From Segatella hominis (GTDB lineage Bacteria; Bacteroidota; Bacteroidia; Bacteroidales; Bacteroidaceae), in the NCBI RefSeq assembly GCF_004535825.1, contig NZ_SGVY01000006.1:62001-126000 (forward strand): a stretch of DNA of 64,000 nt, written 5' to 3'. Below the pieces are notes generated by a model. That model was not told the origin of the DNA, did no database searches, and saw only the letters and a program-made list of their open reading frames with translations. Shown here one piece after another: positions 16,290-24,078 of the stretch; the first letter of the stretch is position 1; each line of letters starts with the position of its first letter. The translations under genes and the position numbers were made by a program.

Positions 16290-17879
16290 ATGAAATATCC
16301 AATAGGAATACAGGATTTTGAGAAAATCATCAAGGAAGGTTATCTCTATATCGACAAGACCGCCCTATTGTATGATTTGACTCAAATGGGAAAAATCTAT
16401 TTTCTGAGTCGTCCTCGACGATTCGGAAAGTCATTGCTCGTCTCCACCTTGAAGTATTACTTTGAGGGAAAGAAAGAATTATTCAAGGGGTTGGCGATAG
16501 ATGACTTGGAGAAGGAATGGAAGCAATATCCTGTATTCCACCTAGATTTCAATGGCAAGAACTTCACCAAACCCGGAGAATTGCAGCGCACGCTCAATGG
16601 TTTCATCGAGAAGCAGGAAGCCATCTATGGCAAGGATCCTTATCACGACACCCTGGGCGACAGATTCATCTATGTGCTTGCCCAGGCTCACCAGAAGACA
16701 GGGCTGAGAGCCGTGATCTTGATAGATGAATATGACAAGGCATTGCTCGATGTATTGGACACGGGGCTGAAGACCAAGGATGAATATGGCAACGAGATGC
16801 TCTTGGAGGAGGAGAATCGAGAAATACTGAAGGGATTCTACAGCGTATTCAAGGCGGCCGACCAAGACTTGCAGTTTGTATTGCTCACAGGAGTTACCAA
16901 GTTTTCGCAGGTCAGCGTATTCAGCGGTTTCAATCAGCCAGAAGACATCAGTCTTTCAGCCCATTACGATACGCTTTGCGGCATAACAGAGGAGGAATTG
17001 CGCTCTGCCCTAGCCCAGCAGATAAGCGAGATGGCTGAGGAATATGAAGTTACCGAGGAGGAGATGCTGCTGAAACTGCGCCGCCAGTTTGATGGCTACC
17101 ATTTCAGCCGTAGGATGCGCGGTGTGTACAATCCGTTCAGCATCCTGCGTGCCTTCAAGGAGATGCTGATAGACGACTATTGGTTTAAGACAGGTTCGTC
17201 CACCTATCTGGTTCGCCTCCTGTCTCATTGCAACGAGCAAATCAACGAACTGGTAGGCAAATATTATCCCACCAAGGATTTTGATGATTACAAGGCTACG
17301 GTAGAGCGTCCATTGCCTATGATATATCAGAGTGGTTATCTCACCATCAAGGGCTATCGCCGCAATACGAATTCCTATCTCTTGGACTTTCCGAATGATG
17401 AAGTGAGACGAGGTTTTGTCAGTTTGCTGGCGTCAGACTATCTGAAGCCAAGGGTTTCGCCCGATTCATGGGTGCTCCAGGTATTGGATGCGATGGAAGA
17501 TGGCGAGTGCGAGCAGTTGCATCAGTTGCTGGTGTCATTCTTTGCCAGCATCCCATATACTCAGCGCAGGAAGGATTCCGAACCCGAGAAGGAGCGTTAT
17601 TTCCAATACACTTTCTACTTGGTGCTCAGAATGATAAGCTGCTACACGGTATTTATCGAAAAAGAGCAGAGCGAAGGCAGGGTTGACTGCGTCGTAGAGA
17701 CCCCTCGCTTCGTCTATATCTTTGAGTTTAAGCGAGATGGCAATTCAGCCGATGCCTTGCAGCAGATTAAGGACAAAGGCTATGAGCGAGAATATATTAC
17801 GGATGGTAGAAAAATATACAAGATAGGTTGCAGCTTCTCATCCGAAACAGGAACCATTGATGACTGGGATGTGAAGTAA
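16290..17879 (+). CDS. AAA-ATPase-like protein with C-terminal PD-(D/E)XK nuclease domain
   Basis: 529 residues typical of the Bacteroidales AAA-ATPase_like (PF09820)/PDDEXK_9 (PF08011) family. The start MKYPIGIQDFEKIIKEGYLY is the usual family N-terminus. It continues with the P-loop-like FLSRPRRFGKSLLVS (residues ~38-52), Walker B-like AVILIDEYDKAL and the sensor-like GVTKFSQVSVFSG. The nuclease domain is near residue 455-500: VDCVVETPRFVYIFEFKRDG gives the D...ExK core. These genes occur in many copies in gut Bacteroidetes and their role is not established. It stands alone between the chimera and a 23-bp inverted-repeat terminator. Confidence 0.92.
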   Translation: MKYPIGIQDFEKIIKEGYLYIDKTALLYDLTQMGKIYFLSRPRRFGKSLLVSTLKYYFEGKKELFKGLAIDDLEKEWKQYPVFHLDFNGKNFTKPGELQRTLNGFIEKQEAIYGKDPYHDTLGDRFIYVLAQAHQKTGLRAVILIDEYDKALLDVLDTGLKTKDEYGNEMLLEEENREILKGFYSVFKAADQDLQFVLLTGVTKFSQVSVFSGFNQPEDISLSAHYDTLCGITEEELRSALAQQISEMAEEYEVTEEEMLLKLRRQFDGYHFSRRMRGVYNPFSILRAFKEMLIDDYWFKTGSSTYLVRLLSHCNEQINELVGKYYPTKDFDDYKATVERPLPMIYQSGYLTIKGYRRNTNSYLLDFPNDEVRRGFVSLLASDYLKPRVSPDSWVLQVLDAMEDGECEQLHQLLVSFFASIPYTQRRKDSEPEKERYFQYTFYLVLRMISCYTVFIEKEQSEGRVDCVVETPRFVYIFEFKRDGNSADALQQIKDKGYEREYITDGRKIYKIGCSFSSETGTIDDWDVK

Positions 17880-17882
17880 GGG

Positions 17883-17940
17883 TTAATATAAAAGAGGTGG
17901 AATCTAAATTTCAAATCAGATTCCACCTCTTTTATATTAA
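17883..17940. terminator. Bidirectional terminator
   Basis: Perfect 23-bp arms reading TTAATATAAAAGAGGTGGAA then TCT, and the complement, with a 12-base loop. It separates two convergent genes. Confidence 0.85.
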
Positions 17941-17948
17941 TTCGAGAA

Positions 17949-18710
17949 CTACATTTTGTAAATATCAGACGCCCAATATTTAGAACTAATCATTCTTGAG
18001 GTATCGGCATCAAGAACTAAAGCTTGAACTTTATACTCGATATTCTTTACCAACATATTATATAATTCCGCAATAGCATCCATGGCTTTTTTGCATGAAT
18101 CATAATTTGGACTCATATCCAAAACTCCTCTTGCAAAACCAGCGGCAAGATATTGTCCATCGTATTTCCCTGTTGCCCAGTTTTTTATGACATCTGGCCT
18201 CTTTGCATTCCAAGAAAAAGCAGGAGCAACCTCAATTGGGATATTCTTATACGACAAGAATACCAGAAAGTAAGAGTAAGAGCCATAGCCAATGTTTGTA
18301 GAAAACTCAACCCTGAAATCCTCATCTATAGAATAGCTTCTTCTAGAGAATCCAGGAAGTCCCTGATAACTAACTACAATTGACTTATCCTTTCCAAGTT
18401 CATCAAGAGTTTTTCTATATCTTTCATGAATTGAATGGCTAACCATTCCTTCATAGAAGGACTTTTTCTCCATTTTCAAATAAGCCTCTTCTTTTAAGTC
18501 CAACAGTTCTTTTATGCCATTTTCGCAAGCATAGTAATACATGTCCTTTATCGTTTTTGCATCACTATCTGCCATTTTCTTCAACTCATCCAATTCATCT
18601 TGATGATCATAAGACAAAATAGGAAACGTCTCAGAAGTCAGCATTTTCTCATTTCCATCGACATGCATTCTTAGCACGAAAATAGGGAGATCACACCATT
18701 GAAGTTCCAT
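17949..18710 (-). CDS. Hypothetical protein (253 aa)
   Basis: Not recognised. A soluble-looking protein with no signal peptide or membrane segment. It begins MELQWCDLPIFVLRMHVDGN, has a helical charged region in the first half (DELDELKKMADSDAKTIKDM) and a more beta-rich second half (YSYFLVFLSYKNIPIEVAP). It starts two bases after the stop of the lipoprotein gene at 18713-19222, so the two are co-transcribed. A shared role is likely but its nature cannot be seen. Confidence 0.75.
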   Translation of the reverse strand: MELQWCDLPIFVLRMHVDGNEKMLTSETFPILSYDHQDELDELKKMADSDAKTIKDMYYYACENGIKELLDLKEEAYLKMEKKSFYEGMVSHSIHERYRKTLDELGKDKSIVVSYQGLPGFSRRSYSIDEDFRVEFSTNIGYGSYSYFLVFLSYKNIPIEVAPAFSWNAKRPDVIKNWATGKYDGQYLAAGFARGVLDMSPNYDSCKKAMDAIAELYNMLVKNIEYKVQALVLDADTSRMISSKYWASDIYKM

Positions 18711-18712
18711 AA

Positions 18713-19222
18713 CTAGTTTGCTTTCTCGTAAGTTAATCTAACTTTTTTGTCTGGAGTATCATCTTCCAAAGGATATTCTACAACCATCTTCTTGCTGTTG
18801 ACAGAAATGACATCAAAGACATCTTCCTCATACCCTCTGTTGTCAAAAATAGTTAGTTTGTTACCTTTAATTGTATAGGTGCTATTGTAGCTACTTTCTA
18901 CCCATGAACCTTGAAATTGGTAATAATAAGAATAGCGGCAAGTCATGTCGCTCTTAAATGTAATGGCCTCATATTCATCATCTCCAAGCGTAATATCTTT
19001 ATCAACCTGCTTGTAAACGTCATCTCCACTAGTCTCCATACCACTTCCTATGTACTCCCATCCAGAAACATGAGTAGGAATCCATCGTCCTCCCACGATA
19101 TTCTCCTTGATAGACTTTTGAGAAGGAGCATCGTCATCATCAGATGAAGAACAAGCGGTGAAAGACACCATTGCCAACAAGGCGAAGAGAATCGCCATCA
19201 AAGAAAAATGTAACTTTTTCAT
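18713..19222 (-). CDS. Putative lipoprotein with lipocalin-like domain
   Basis: 169 residues. The N-terminus has a lipoprotein signal peptide ending in SFTACSSSDDDDAPSQ, with the lipobox cysteine followed by an acidic stretch that can act as a Bacteroidota export signal. The rest looks like a small beta-barrel: IVGGRWIPTHVSGWE, ITFKSDMTCRYSYY, NSTYTIKGNKLTIFDNRGYE. The general plan resembles lipocalin-like proteins. It is the first gene of a two-gene operon with the hypothetical protein downstream. Confidence 0.8.
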   Translation of the reverse strand: MKKLHFSLMAILFALLAMVSFTACSSSDDDDAPSQKSIKENIVGGRWIPTHVSGWEYIGSGMETSGDDVYKQVDKDITLGDDEYEAITFKSDMTCRYSYYYQFQGSWVESSYNSTYTIKGNKLTIFDNRGYEEDVFDVISVNSKKMVVEYPLEDDTPDKKVRLTYEKAN

Positions 19223-19323
19223 GAGTTTCTGCCCGTCATGCCGGTAGCTAAGCTTTTGAATGTTATTAAATTAGTGAATATTTGCTAGTTGTATTTGCGA
19301 AAGCCATCGTTCTCTACATAACA

Positions 19324-19440
19324 CCTACGGATACAAAACACGTGGACGAAAACTTGTCCACATTGCAGCCGTAGGAAAAGCTGAGAAAAACGACAAGTAA
19401 CGTCCACGCTATAGCGGACGTCTACTAACTGTCGGCTTTT
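19324..19440. other. Structured non-coding element (two complex hairpins)
   Basis: In the 441-bp spacer 19223-19663. Hairpin A pairs CCTACGG (19324) with CCGTAGG (19369) and, inside, GTGGAC with GTCCAC. Hairpin B pairs AAAAGC (19376) with GCTTTT (19435), CGACA with TGTCG and ACGTCC with GGACGT around a GCTATAGC tip. Several independent pairings of this kind suggest a folded RNA or an element end. The strand is unknown: on the minus strand it could lead the lipoprotein operon, whose start is 100 bp away. No known RNA family was recognised. Confidence 0.45.
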
Positions 19441-19601
19441 CTATTGCTTTTATTGAAGTTTCCTACGTTCCAATGTGCATGACCGAATAGCAAACGCTAA
19501 TTTAACCATCAAAAAAATCAGAAGTCATCCCCTATTGGAGAATCATTCCGAATGCAAAGGTAATGAATATTTTTGAAATACCAATATTTTTTCCTTATTT
19601 T

Positions 19602-19632
19602 TTGTTTTTCTCTGAATTTATGATTAACTTTG
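19602..19632 (+). promoter_or_regulatory. Promoter of the Fic gene
   Basis: TTG (19602-19604), a 20-bp spacer and TAACTTTG (19625-19632), 31 bp before the ATG. Confidence 0.65.
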
Positions 19633-19663
19633 TGCCGAGATTATCACATAATAATAGAGAATA

Positions 19664-20413
19664 ATGGCAATGGATAAACATATATTTAATGAGGAACAAC
19701 TTAAGCGGGCTGAGGGTATCATAAGAAATCCTTTGGCAAAGCTATCGAGTCTTTCTTCTTCCGAATTAAGAGATTTGGCGGTGGTATGGTGTTATTACTC
19801 AGGTAAGATAGAGGGCAATACCTATACATACGTGGAGACGGAGACGCTCTTGAAGGATGGCATCACGCCCGAAAAGCGATACGAGGATGCCAAAATGCTG
19901 AAGAATCTGCATAATACTTTCGTAGGAGAATTAGAATATATCCATAAGGGAAAGAACCAAGAGCAGATAGATGAGCGCACGCTCTTCCGCATCCATTCCA
20001 CCATCAGCGACGGTTTGGTATCTACCGAGGAGCGAGGGCAACTTCGTGACCGTGCCGTGAGAATTAGCGGTACGGAATATATTCCGCCTAAAAATCGTGA
20101 GGACATCATGCAGAAATTAGGAATGATACTCTTTGAGCAAGAGCAATATCAGAACCCTTTGGAGAGAGCCGTCTTCTTGCATTGCAATGTGGCGAGAATT
20201 CAGCCATTCATTGATGGCAACAAGCGAACTTCCCGAATGCTAGAGAGTGTGGTGATGATGAATGCCGACCTCATCCCAGTCTATTCTGCCAAAGATGCCA
20301 ATATTCTGCATTATCGTAGAGGTTTGATAGCATTCTATGAAACAGGAGATTATACCCAATATGCAGATTATTTCTTGGGGAGATTAGAAGAAAGATTAAA
20401 AGAAATAGAATAA
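19664..20413 (+). CDS. Fic family protein with altered catalytic motif
   Basis: 249-residue Fic-domain protein. A class II-type inhibitory helix motif, SGKIEGNTYTY, is near residue 47. The Fic core is ARIQPFIDGNKRTSRM near residue 180, where the standard motif is HPFx(D/E)GNGRxxR. The catalytic histidine is therefore glutamine and the anion-hole glycine is lysine, while the phenylalanine, aspartate, asparagine and both arginines remain. Canonical AMPylation would need the histidine, so this may be an inactive or differently acting Fic protein. A standalone gene with its own promoter, no Doc/Phd-type partner adjacent. An alternative ATG at 19670 is possible. Confidence 0.85.
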   Translation: MAMDKHIFNEEQLKRAEGIIRNPLAKLSSLSSSELRDLAVVWCYYSGKIEGNTYTYVETETLLKDGITPEKRYEDAKMLKNLHNTFVGELEYIHKGKNQEQIDERTLFRIHSTISDGLVSTEERGQLRDRAVRISGTEYIPPKNREDIMQKLGMILFEQEQYQNPLERAVFLHCNVARIQPFIDGNKRTSRMLESVVMMNADLIPVYSAKDANILHYRRGLIAFYETGDYTQYADYFLGRLEERLKEIE

Positions 20414-20455
20414 ATGATACCACACGGCATGACGAAAACTCACTGCCCATCACAT

Positions 20456-20524
20456 GTTGTGCGACCGCATATCAGCTGCTGGACATGCGCACAACAGGTG
20501 TTGGGCGAGCGCTCAACAGCTGAT
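20456..20524. repeat. Overlapping palindromes between fic and cysD
   Basis: GTTGTGC (20456) pairs with GCACAAC (20489), TGTTGgGC (20499) with GCtCAACA (20511), and ATCAGCTG (20471) with CAGCTGAT (20517). The pairings are mutually exclusive in part. The long open frame here (20414-20689) is not a gene. The 452-bp spacer 20414-20865 otherwise holds the operator boxes and promoter of cysD. Confidence 0.5.
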
Positions 20525-20713
20525 GTGCGATTAACGAACCTTAATTCTTTGGAGACACAACCTTATTCTTCTGACTTTTTCTATTCATATTTTCAAAAAC
20601 TCCCATTTGTTCTTTCCTGTGCTTCTATCGGTTCTTTCATTGCCAACAAAGCATTCATAAATACACACGCGAGCGTACATTATATATAACATACCACCGA
20701 AAAACAGACACTT

Positions 20714-20755
20714 CATACCATACATTCGTCTATCCCATACCATACGTTTGGTATG
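20714..20755. promoter_or_regulatory. CATACCATAC boxes upstream of cysD
   Basis: CATACCATAC at 20714-20723 and the palindrome CATACC..GGTATG at 20736-20755. The same box sequence precedes the chimera (15313-15354). Candidate binding site of a sulfur regulator; the spacing to the promoter is 45-90 bp. Confidence 0.55.
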
Positions 20756-20799
20756 AGCTTTACTCCCATCGTGGTAGTATTTTTACACCCCATGTGGTA

Positions 20800-20830
20800 T
20801 TGCCCAAGTCACGAAAACGCAGTACCTTTG
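20800..20830 (+). promoter_or_regulatory. Promoter of the cys operon
   Basis: TTG (20800-20802), a 20-bp spacer and TACCTTTG (20823-20830), 36 bp before the ATG of cysD. Confidence 0.7.
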
Positions 20831-20865
20831 CACCCAGAAAATAATAATAATAAAAGACATAGATT

Positions 20866-21771
20866 ATGGACAATAAGACTATCAAACATCTCAAGGAACT
20901 GGAGGCAGAATCTATCTACGTGCTCCGCGAAGTAGCTGCCCAGTTCGAGCGTCCAGTCATCCTCTTTTCGGGTGGCAAGGATTCTATCGTGATTACATAT
21001 CTTGCTTACAAAGCTTTCTATCCGGCAAAGATTCCATTCCCGTTGTTGCACATCGACACAGGACATAACTTCGAGGAAACCATCCAGTATCGTGATGAAC
21101 TGGCGAAGAAACTCGGAGCCGAACTCATCGTGGGCAGCGTGCAGGAAAGCATCGACAAGGGAAGAGTGAAGGAGGAAACGGGTTATTATGCATCCCGCAA
21201 CAAGTTGCAGACCACTACCCTGCTCGATACCCTGGAGGAATATAAATTCGATGCAGCCATCGGTGGTGCACGAAGAGATGAGGAAAAAGCCCGTGCCAAG
21301 GAACGTTTCTTCAGTCATCGTGATGAATTCGGACAATGGAACCCGAAGAACCAGCGCCCTGAGCTCTGGAACATCTTCAACGGCAGAAAGAACATGGGCG
21401 AACACTTCCGTGTGTTCCCTATCTCCAACTGGACCGAGATGGATGTATGGCAGTATATCTTCCTGGAGAACATCCCAATGCCTTCGCTCTACTTCACCCA
21501 CGAAAGAGAGGTATTCAACCGTGACGGACAATGGCTCGCAGCCCTGCCTTGCATCAAGCGCAAGCCTACAGAGGAAGTGGTAAAGAAGCTGGTTCGCTGC
21601 CGCACCATCGGCGACATCACCTGCACCGGACTCACGGAATCAAAAGCTACAACTGTAGCGGATATCATCGACGAAATTGCTTCTACCCGTGTTACTGAAC
21701 GTGGAGGAAGAGCCGATGACAAGCGAAGTGAAACGGCAATGGAAGACCGCAAGAAGGCGGGATACTTCTAA
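20866..21771 (+). CDS. cysD: Sulfate adenylyltransferase subunit 2
   Basis: Small subunit of ATP sulfurylase, making adenylyl sulfate from ATP and sulfate with CysN. 301 residues, standard length. The PP-loop SGGKDS is near residue 44; the rest is conserved to the end, including GGARRDEEKARAKERFFSHR, FPISNWTEMDVWQYI and the C-terminal MEDRKKAGYF. The first ~145 codons recur at 15465 in a chimera. First gene of cysD-cysN-cysH; a GAGAAATG repeat tract separates it from cysN. Confidence 0.98.
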   Translation: MDNKTIKHLKELEAESIYVLREVAAQFERPVILFSGGKDSIVITYLAYKAFYPAKIPFPLLHIDTGHNFEETIQYRDELAKKLGAELIVGSVQESIDKGRVKEETGYYASRNKLQTTTLLDTLEEYKFDAAIGGARRDEEKARAKERFFSHRDEFGQWNPKNQRPELWNIFNGRKNMGEHFRVFPISNWTEMDVWQYIFLENIPMPSLYFTHEREVFNRDGQWLAALPCIKRKPTEEVVKKLVRCRTIGDITCTGLTESKATTVADIIDEIASTRVTERGGRADDKRSETAMEDRKKAGYF

Positions 21772-21852
21772 TTTAATGAGAAATGAGAAATGTGAAATGA
21801 GCATAGCAAGCATATAGTGCAAACAACTCAACATTTAACACTTAAGATTTAA
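21772..21852. repeat. Heptamer-type tract between cysD and cysN
   Basis: Starts with TAATGAGAAATGAGAAATG directly after the cysD stop, followed by an AT-rich stretch with AACATTTAACACTTAAG, which also occurs in part between hemB and hemL (2857-2873). Confidence 0.65.
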
Positions 21853-21857
21853 AAAGC

Positions 21858-23123
21858 ATGGACAGAGGTTATTTAGATATGGAGCTGCTCCGCTTCTCTA
21901 CTGCGGGTAGCGTGGACGATGGAAAGAGTACATTGATAGGAAGATTGCTTTATGATAGCAAGTCGATATTCGAAGACCAGTTGGAGGCGGTGGAAGCGGC
22001 AAGTAAAAGCCGTGGTAATGAAGAGGTGAACTTAGCTTTGCTCACGGATGGTCTCCGTGCTGAGCGCGAACAGGGCATCACCATCGATGTGGCTTACCGC
22101 TATTTCGCTACACCGAAACGCAAGTTTATCATCGCTGATACTCCGGGACATATTCAGTATACCCGCAACATGGTGACGGGTGCAAGTACTGCCGACCTGA
22201 GCATCATTCTCATCGATGCACGACATGGTGTATTGGAGCAGACAGTACGTCACAGCTATATTTCTTCGCTTCTCGGAATACCTCATATTCTGGTGGCTAT
22301 CAACAAGATGGACCTGGTTGATTTCAGTGAAGATGTATATAACAAGATTATCGCAGACTATAAGAAGATGTCTGAGACTCTCAATATCAAGAACGTGGTA
22401 TTTATCCCTATCAGCGCCAAGGATGGAGATAATGTAGTCAACAAGAGTGAAAAGACGCCTTGGTATGACGGTCCAACACTTCTGAACTACCTGGAGACCG
22501 TTCCGGTAGGTCATAAGACGGTGAGTGATTTCTTCCGCTTCCCTGTACAGTATGTGATTCGTCCTATCAGCAGCCAGTTCCCAGACTATCGTGGTTATGC
22601 AGGTAGAGTAAGCGGCGGCATCATTCGTCCGGGTGACAAAATCAGAGTTCTTCCTTCAGGTACAGAAAGTACCATCAAGAGCATCGACTTTGTAGAGGAG
22701 CATTTAGAGGAAGCTTATTCACCAATGAGCGTAACGCTGACCCTGAATGATGACATCGACATTTCTCGTGGAGATACGATTGTGAAGGCAGACGAAAAAC
22801 AGCCAAGTATCGAACAGGATATTACGCTGGATGTTTGCTGGTTCAACGAGCGCCCAGCTGCCGTAAGGAATAAATATGTAATCCGTCAGGCTACTTTCGA
22901 AACACAGGGTTTGATACGCAGCATCAACTACCGCCGCAATATCAATACTTTGGAAAAGGAAGAGGGAGTAAGTGAATTGAAGATGAATGACATCGCCGAA
23001 ATCACTATCCACACCGCCAACCCATTGGTATTCGACCCATATCAGGCGAACAAGGTGACGGGAAGCCTCATCTTCATCGATCCTGATACCAACGAGACTG
23101 TGGGAGCGGGACTTATTAAGTAA
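21858..23123 (+). CDS. cysN: Sulfate adenylyltransferase subunit 1 (GTPase)
   Basis: GTPase subunit that drives sulfate adenylation. 421 residues, EF-Tu-like. G-motifs are in order: GSVDDGKSTLIGRLLYDSK (G1), EREQGITIDVAY (G2), IADTPGHIQYTRNM (G3), INKMDLVD (G4) and PISAKDG (G5). It ends with the beta-barrel domains and the usual GAGLIK tail. No fused APS kinase domain is present, so 3'-phosphorylation, if used, needs another gene; with an APS-type reductase next door it may not be needed. Confidence 0.97.
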   Translation: MDRGYLDMELLRFSTAGSVDDGKSTLIGRLLYDSKSIFEDQLEAVEAASKSRGNEEVNLALLTDGLRAEREQGITIDVAYRYFATPKRKFIIADTPGHIQYTRNMVTGASTADLSIILIDARHGVLEQTVRHSYISSLLGIPHILVAINKMDLVDFSEDVYNKIIADYKKMSETLNIKNVVFIPISAKDGDNVVNKSEKTPWYDGPTLLNYLETVPVGHKTVSDFFRFPVQYVIRPISSQFPDYRGYAGRVSGGIIRPGDKIRVLPSGTESTIKSIDFVEEHLEEAYSPMSVTLTLNDDIDISRGDTIVKADEKQPSIEQDITLDVCWFNERPAAVRNKYVIRQATFETQGLIRSINYRRNINTLEKEEGVSELKMNDIAEITIHTANPLVFDPYQANKVTGSLIFIDPDTNETVGAGLIK

Positions 23124-23143
23124 TGAGAAATGAAAAATGAGAA

Positions 23144-23869
23144 ATGAGAAATGATCAAAGCAATATAGAGTCTCTCGTACCAGAGCTCAATAAGAAATTC
23201 AGCGATGCGCCTGCCGAGGATATTGTCGGTTATTTCCTTCAGGCATTCAAAGGGCGCATCGCTCTTTCTTCTTCTCTCAGCATAGAAGATCAGACGCTTA
23301 CCGACATCATCGTGAAGACAGATAAAACTGCACGCATCTTCACACTTGATACTGGTCGCCTTTTCCCGGAAACTTACCAGCTCATCGACAAGACCAACAT
23401 GACGTATGGCATCAATCTGGAGGTATTCTTCCCCAACTATGAGGCAGTACAACAGATGGTGAAAGAAGAAGGTATAAATCTGTTTTATAACTCCATAGAA
23501 AGTCGCCACCGCTGTTGCCAGGTGAGAAAACTGGAACCTCTCAAACGGGCAATGAAAGGACTGGATGTTTGGATCTGTGGACTGAGAAAGCAGCAGAGCG
23601 TGACCAGAAAGAACATGCAGGTAGTAGAATGGGATGACATTCACAACCTCATCAAAGTAAACCCACTCATCAACTGGTCTGAAGAAGACGTTGAACAGTA
23701 TGTAAAGAAGCACCATGTGCCTTATAACAAGCTGCAGGACAAAGGTTTTCCGAGCATTGGTTGCCAACCTTGTACAAGGGCTATTAAGCCTGGCGAGGAT
23801 ATCCGTGCAGGCAGATGGTGGTGGGAATCTCCAGAGCACAGGGAGTGTGGACTTCATCAGAGAAGCTAA
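23144..23869 (+). CDS. cysH: Adenylyl-sulfate reductase (thioredoxin-type, CysH family)
   Basis: Reduces activated sulfate to sulfite. 241 residues. Cysteine pairs near residues 123-124 (RHRCCQVRK) and 206/209 (GCQPCTRAI) are the four [4Fe-4S] ligands of APS-type reductases, and ECGLH at the end holds the catalytic cysteine. PAPS reductases lack the cluster cysteines, so APS is the likely substrate. The start codon and the few bases after the stop lie in AATGAGAAATG and GAAGAGTGAA repeats, so both ends of the gene border repeat tracts; an upstream in-frame start is not obvious. Confidence 0.93.
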   Translation: MRNDQSNIESLVPELNKKFSDAPAEDIVGYFLQAFKGRIALSSSLSIEDQTLTDIIVKTDKTARIFTLDTGRLFPETYQLIDKTNMTYGINLEVFFPNYEAVQQMVKEEGINLFYNSIESRHRCCQVRKLEPLKRAMKGLDVWICGLRKQQSVTRKNMQVVEWDDIHNLIKVNPLINWSEEDVEQYVKKHHVPYNKLQDKGFPSIGCQPCTRAIKPGEDIRAGRWWWESPEHRECGLHQRS

Positions 23870-23960
23870 GAGTGAAGTGAAGAACGAAGAGCTTTTTAAG
23901 CGAAGAGTGAAGAGTGAAGAAACAACGTTCGACGGACGAAGTGAAAGTCAATTCAAATGT
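23866..23960. repeat. GAAGAGT-type tract after cysH
   Basis: Degenerate GAAGAGTGAA units run through most of the cysH-to-peptide spacer. The same unit is found inside the HemC-CobA-HemD gene (147-160 and, inverted, 209-245) and at its end. Confidence 0.6.
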
Positions 23961-23973
23961 TTTTAAGAAAGGA

Positions 23974-24057
23974 ATGAGCATGAAGAATTTGATCATCAAT
24001 ATTTTGGAAGCTGCAGTATTTCTACTGCTGGGATTGGGCGTTAGTCTGCTCAAATAA
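23974..24057 (+). CDS. Small membrane peptide (27 aa)
   Basis: ATG at 23974 (or 23980) to TAA at 24055. The peptide reads NLIINILEAAVFLLLGLGVS in its core, one hydrophobic segment with a lysine at each side, so a single-pass membrane peptide. A purine-rich AGAAAGGA stretch precedes it. It sits between cysH and pstC on the same strand and ends about 20 bp before the latter's ATG. Too short for family assignment; it may be a regulatory or accessory subunit, or chance. Confidence 0.4.
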   Translation: MSMKNLIINILEAAVFLLLGLGVSLLK

Positions 24058-24078
24058 TTCTTGAAAAATAAAAAGAGT

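Noticed and set aside
20414-20689. 91-codon ORF after fic
   Set aside because: No promoter or family; it overlaps palindromes in a spacer with operator boxes.
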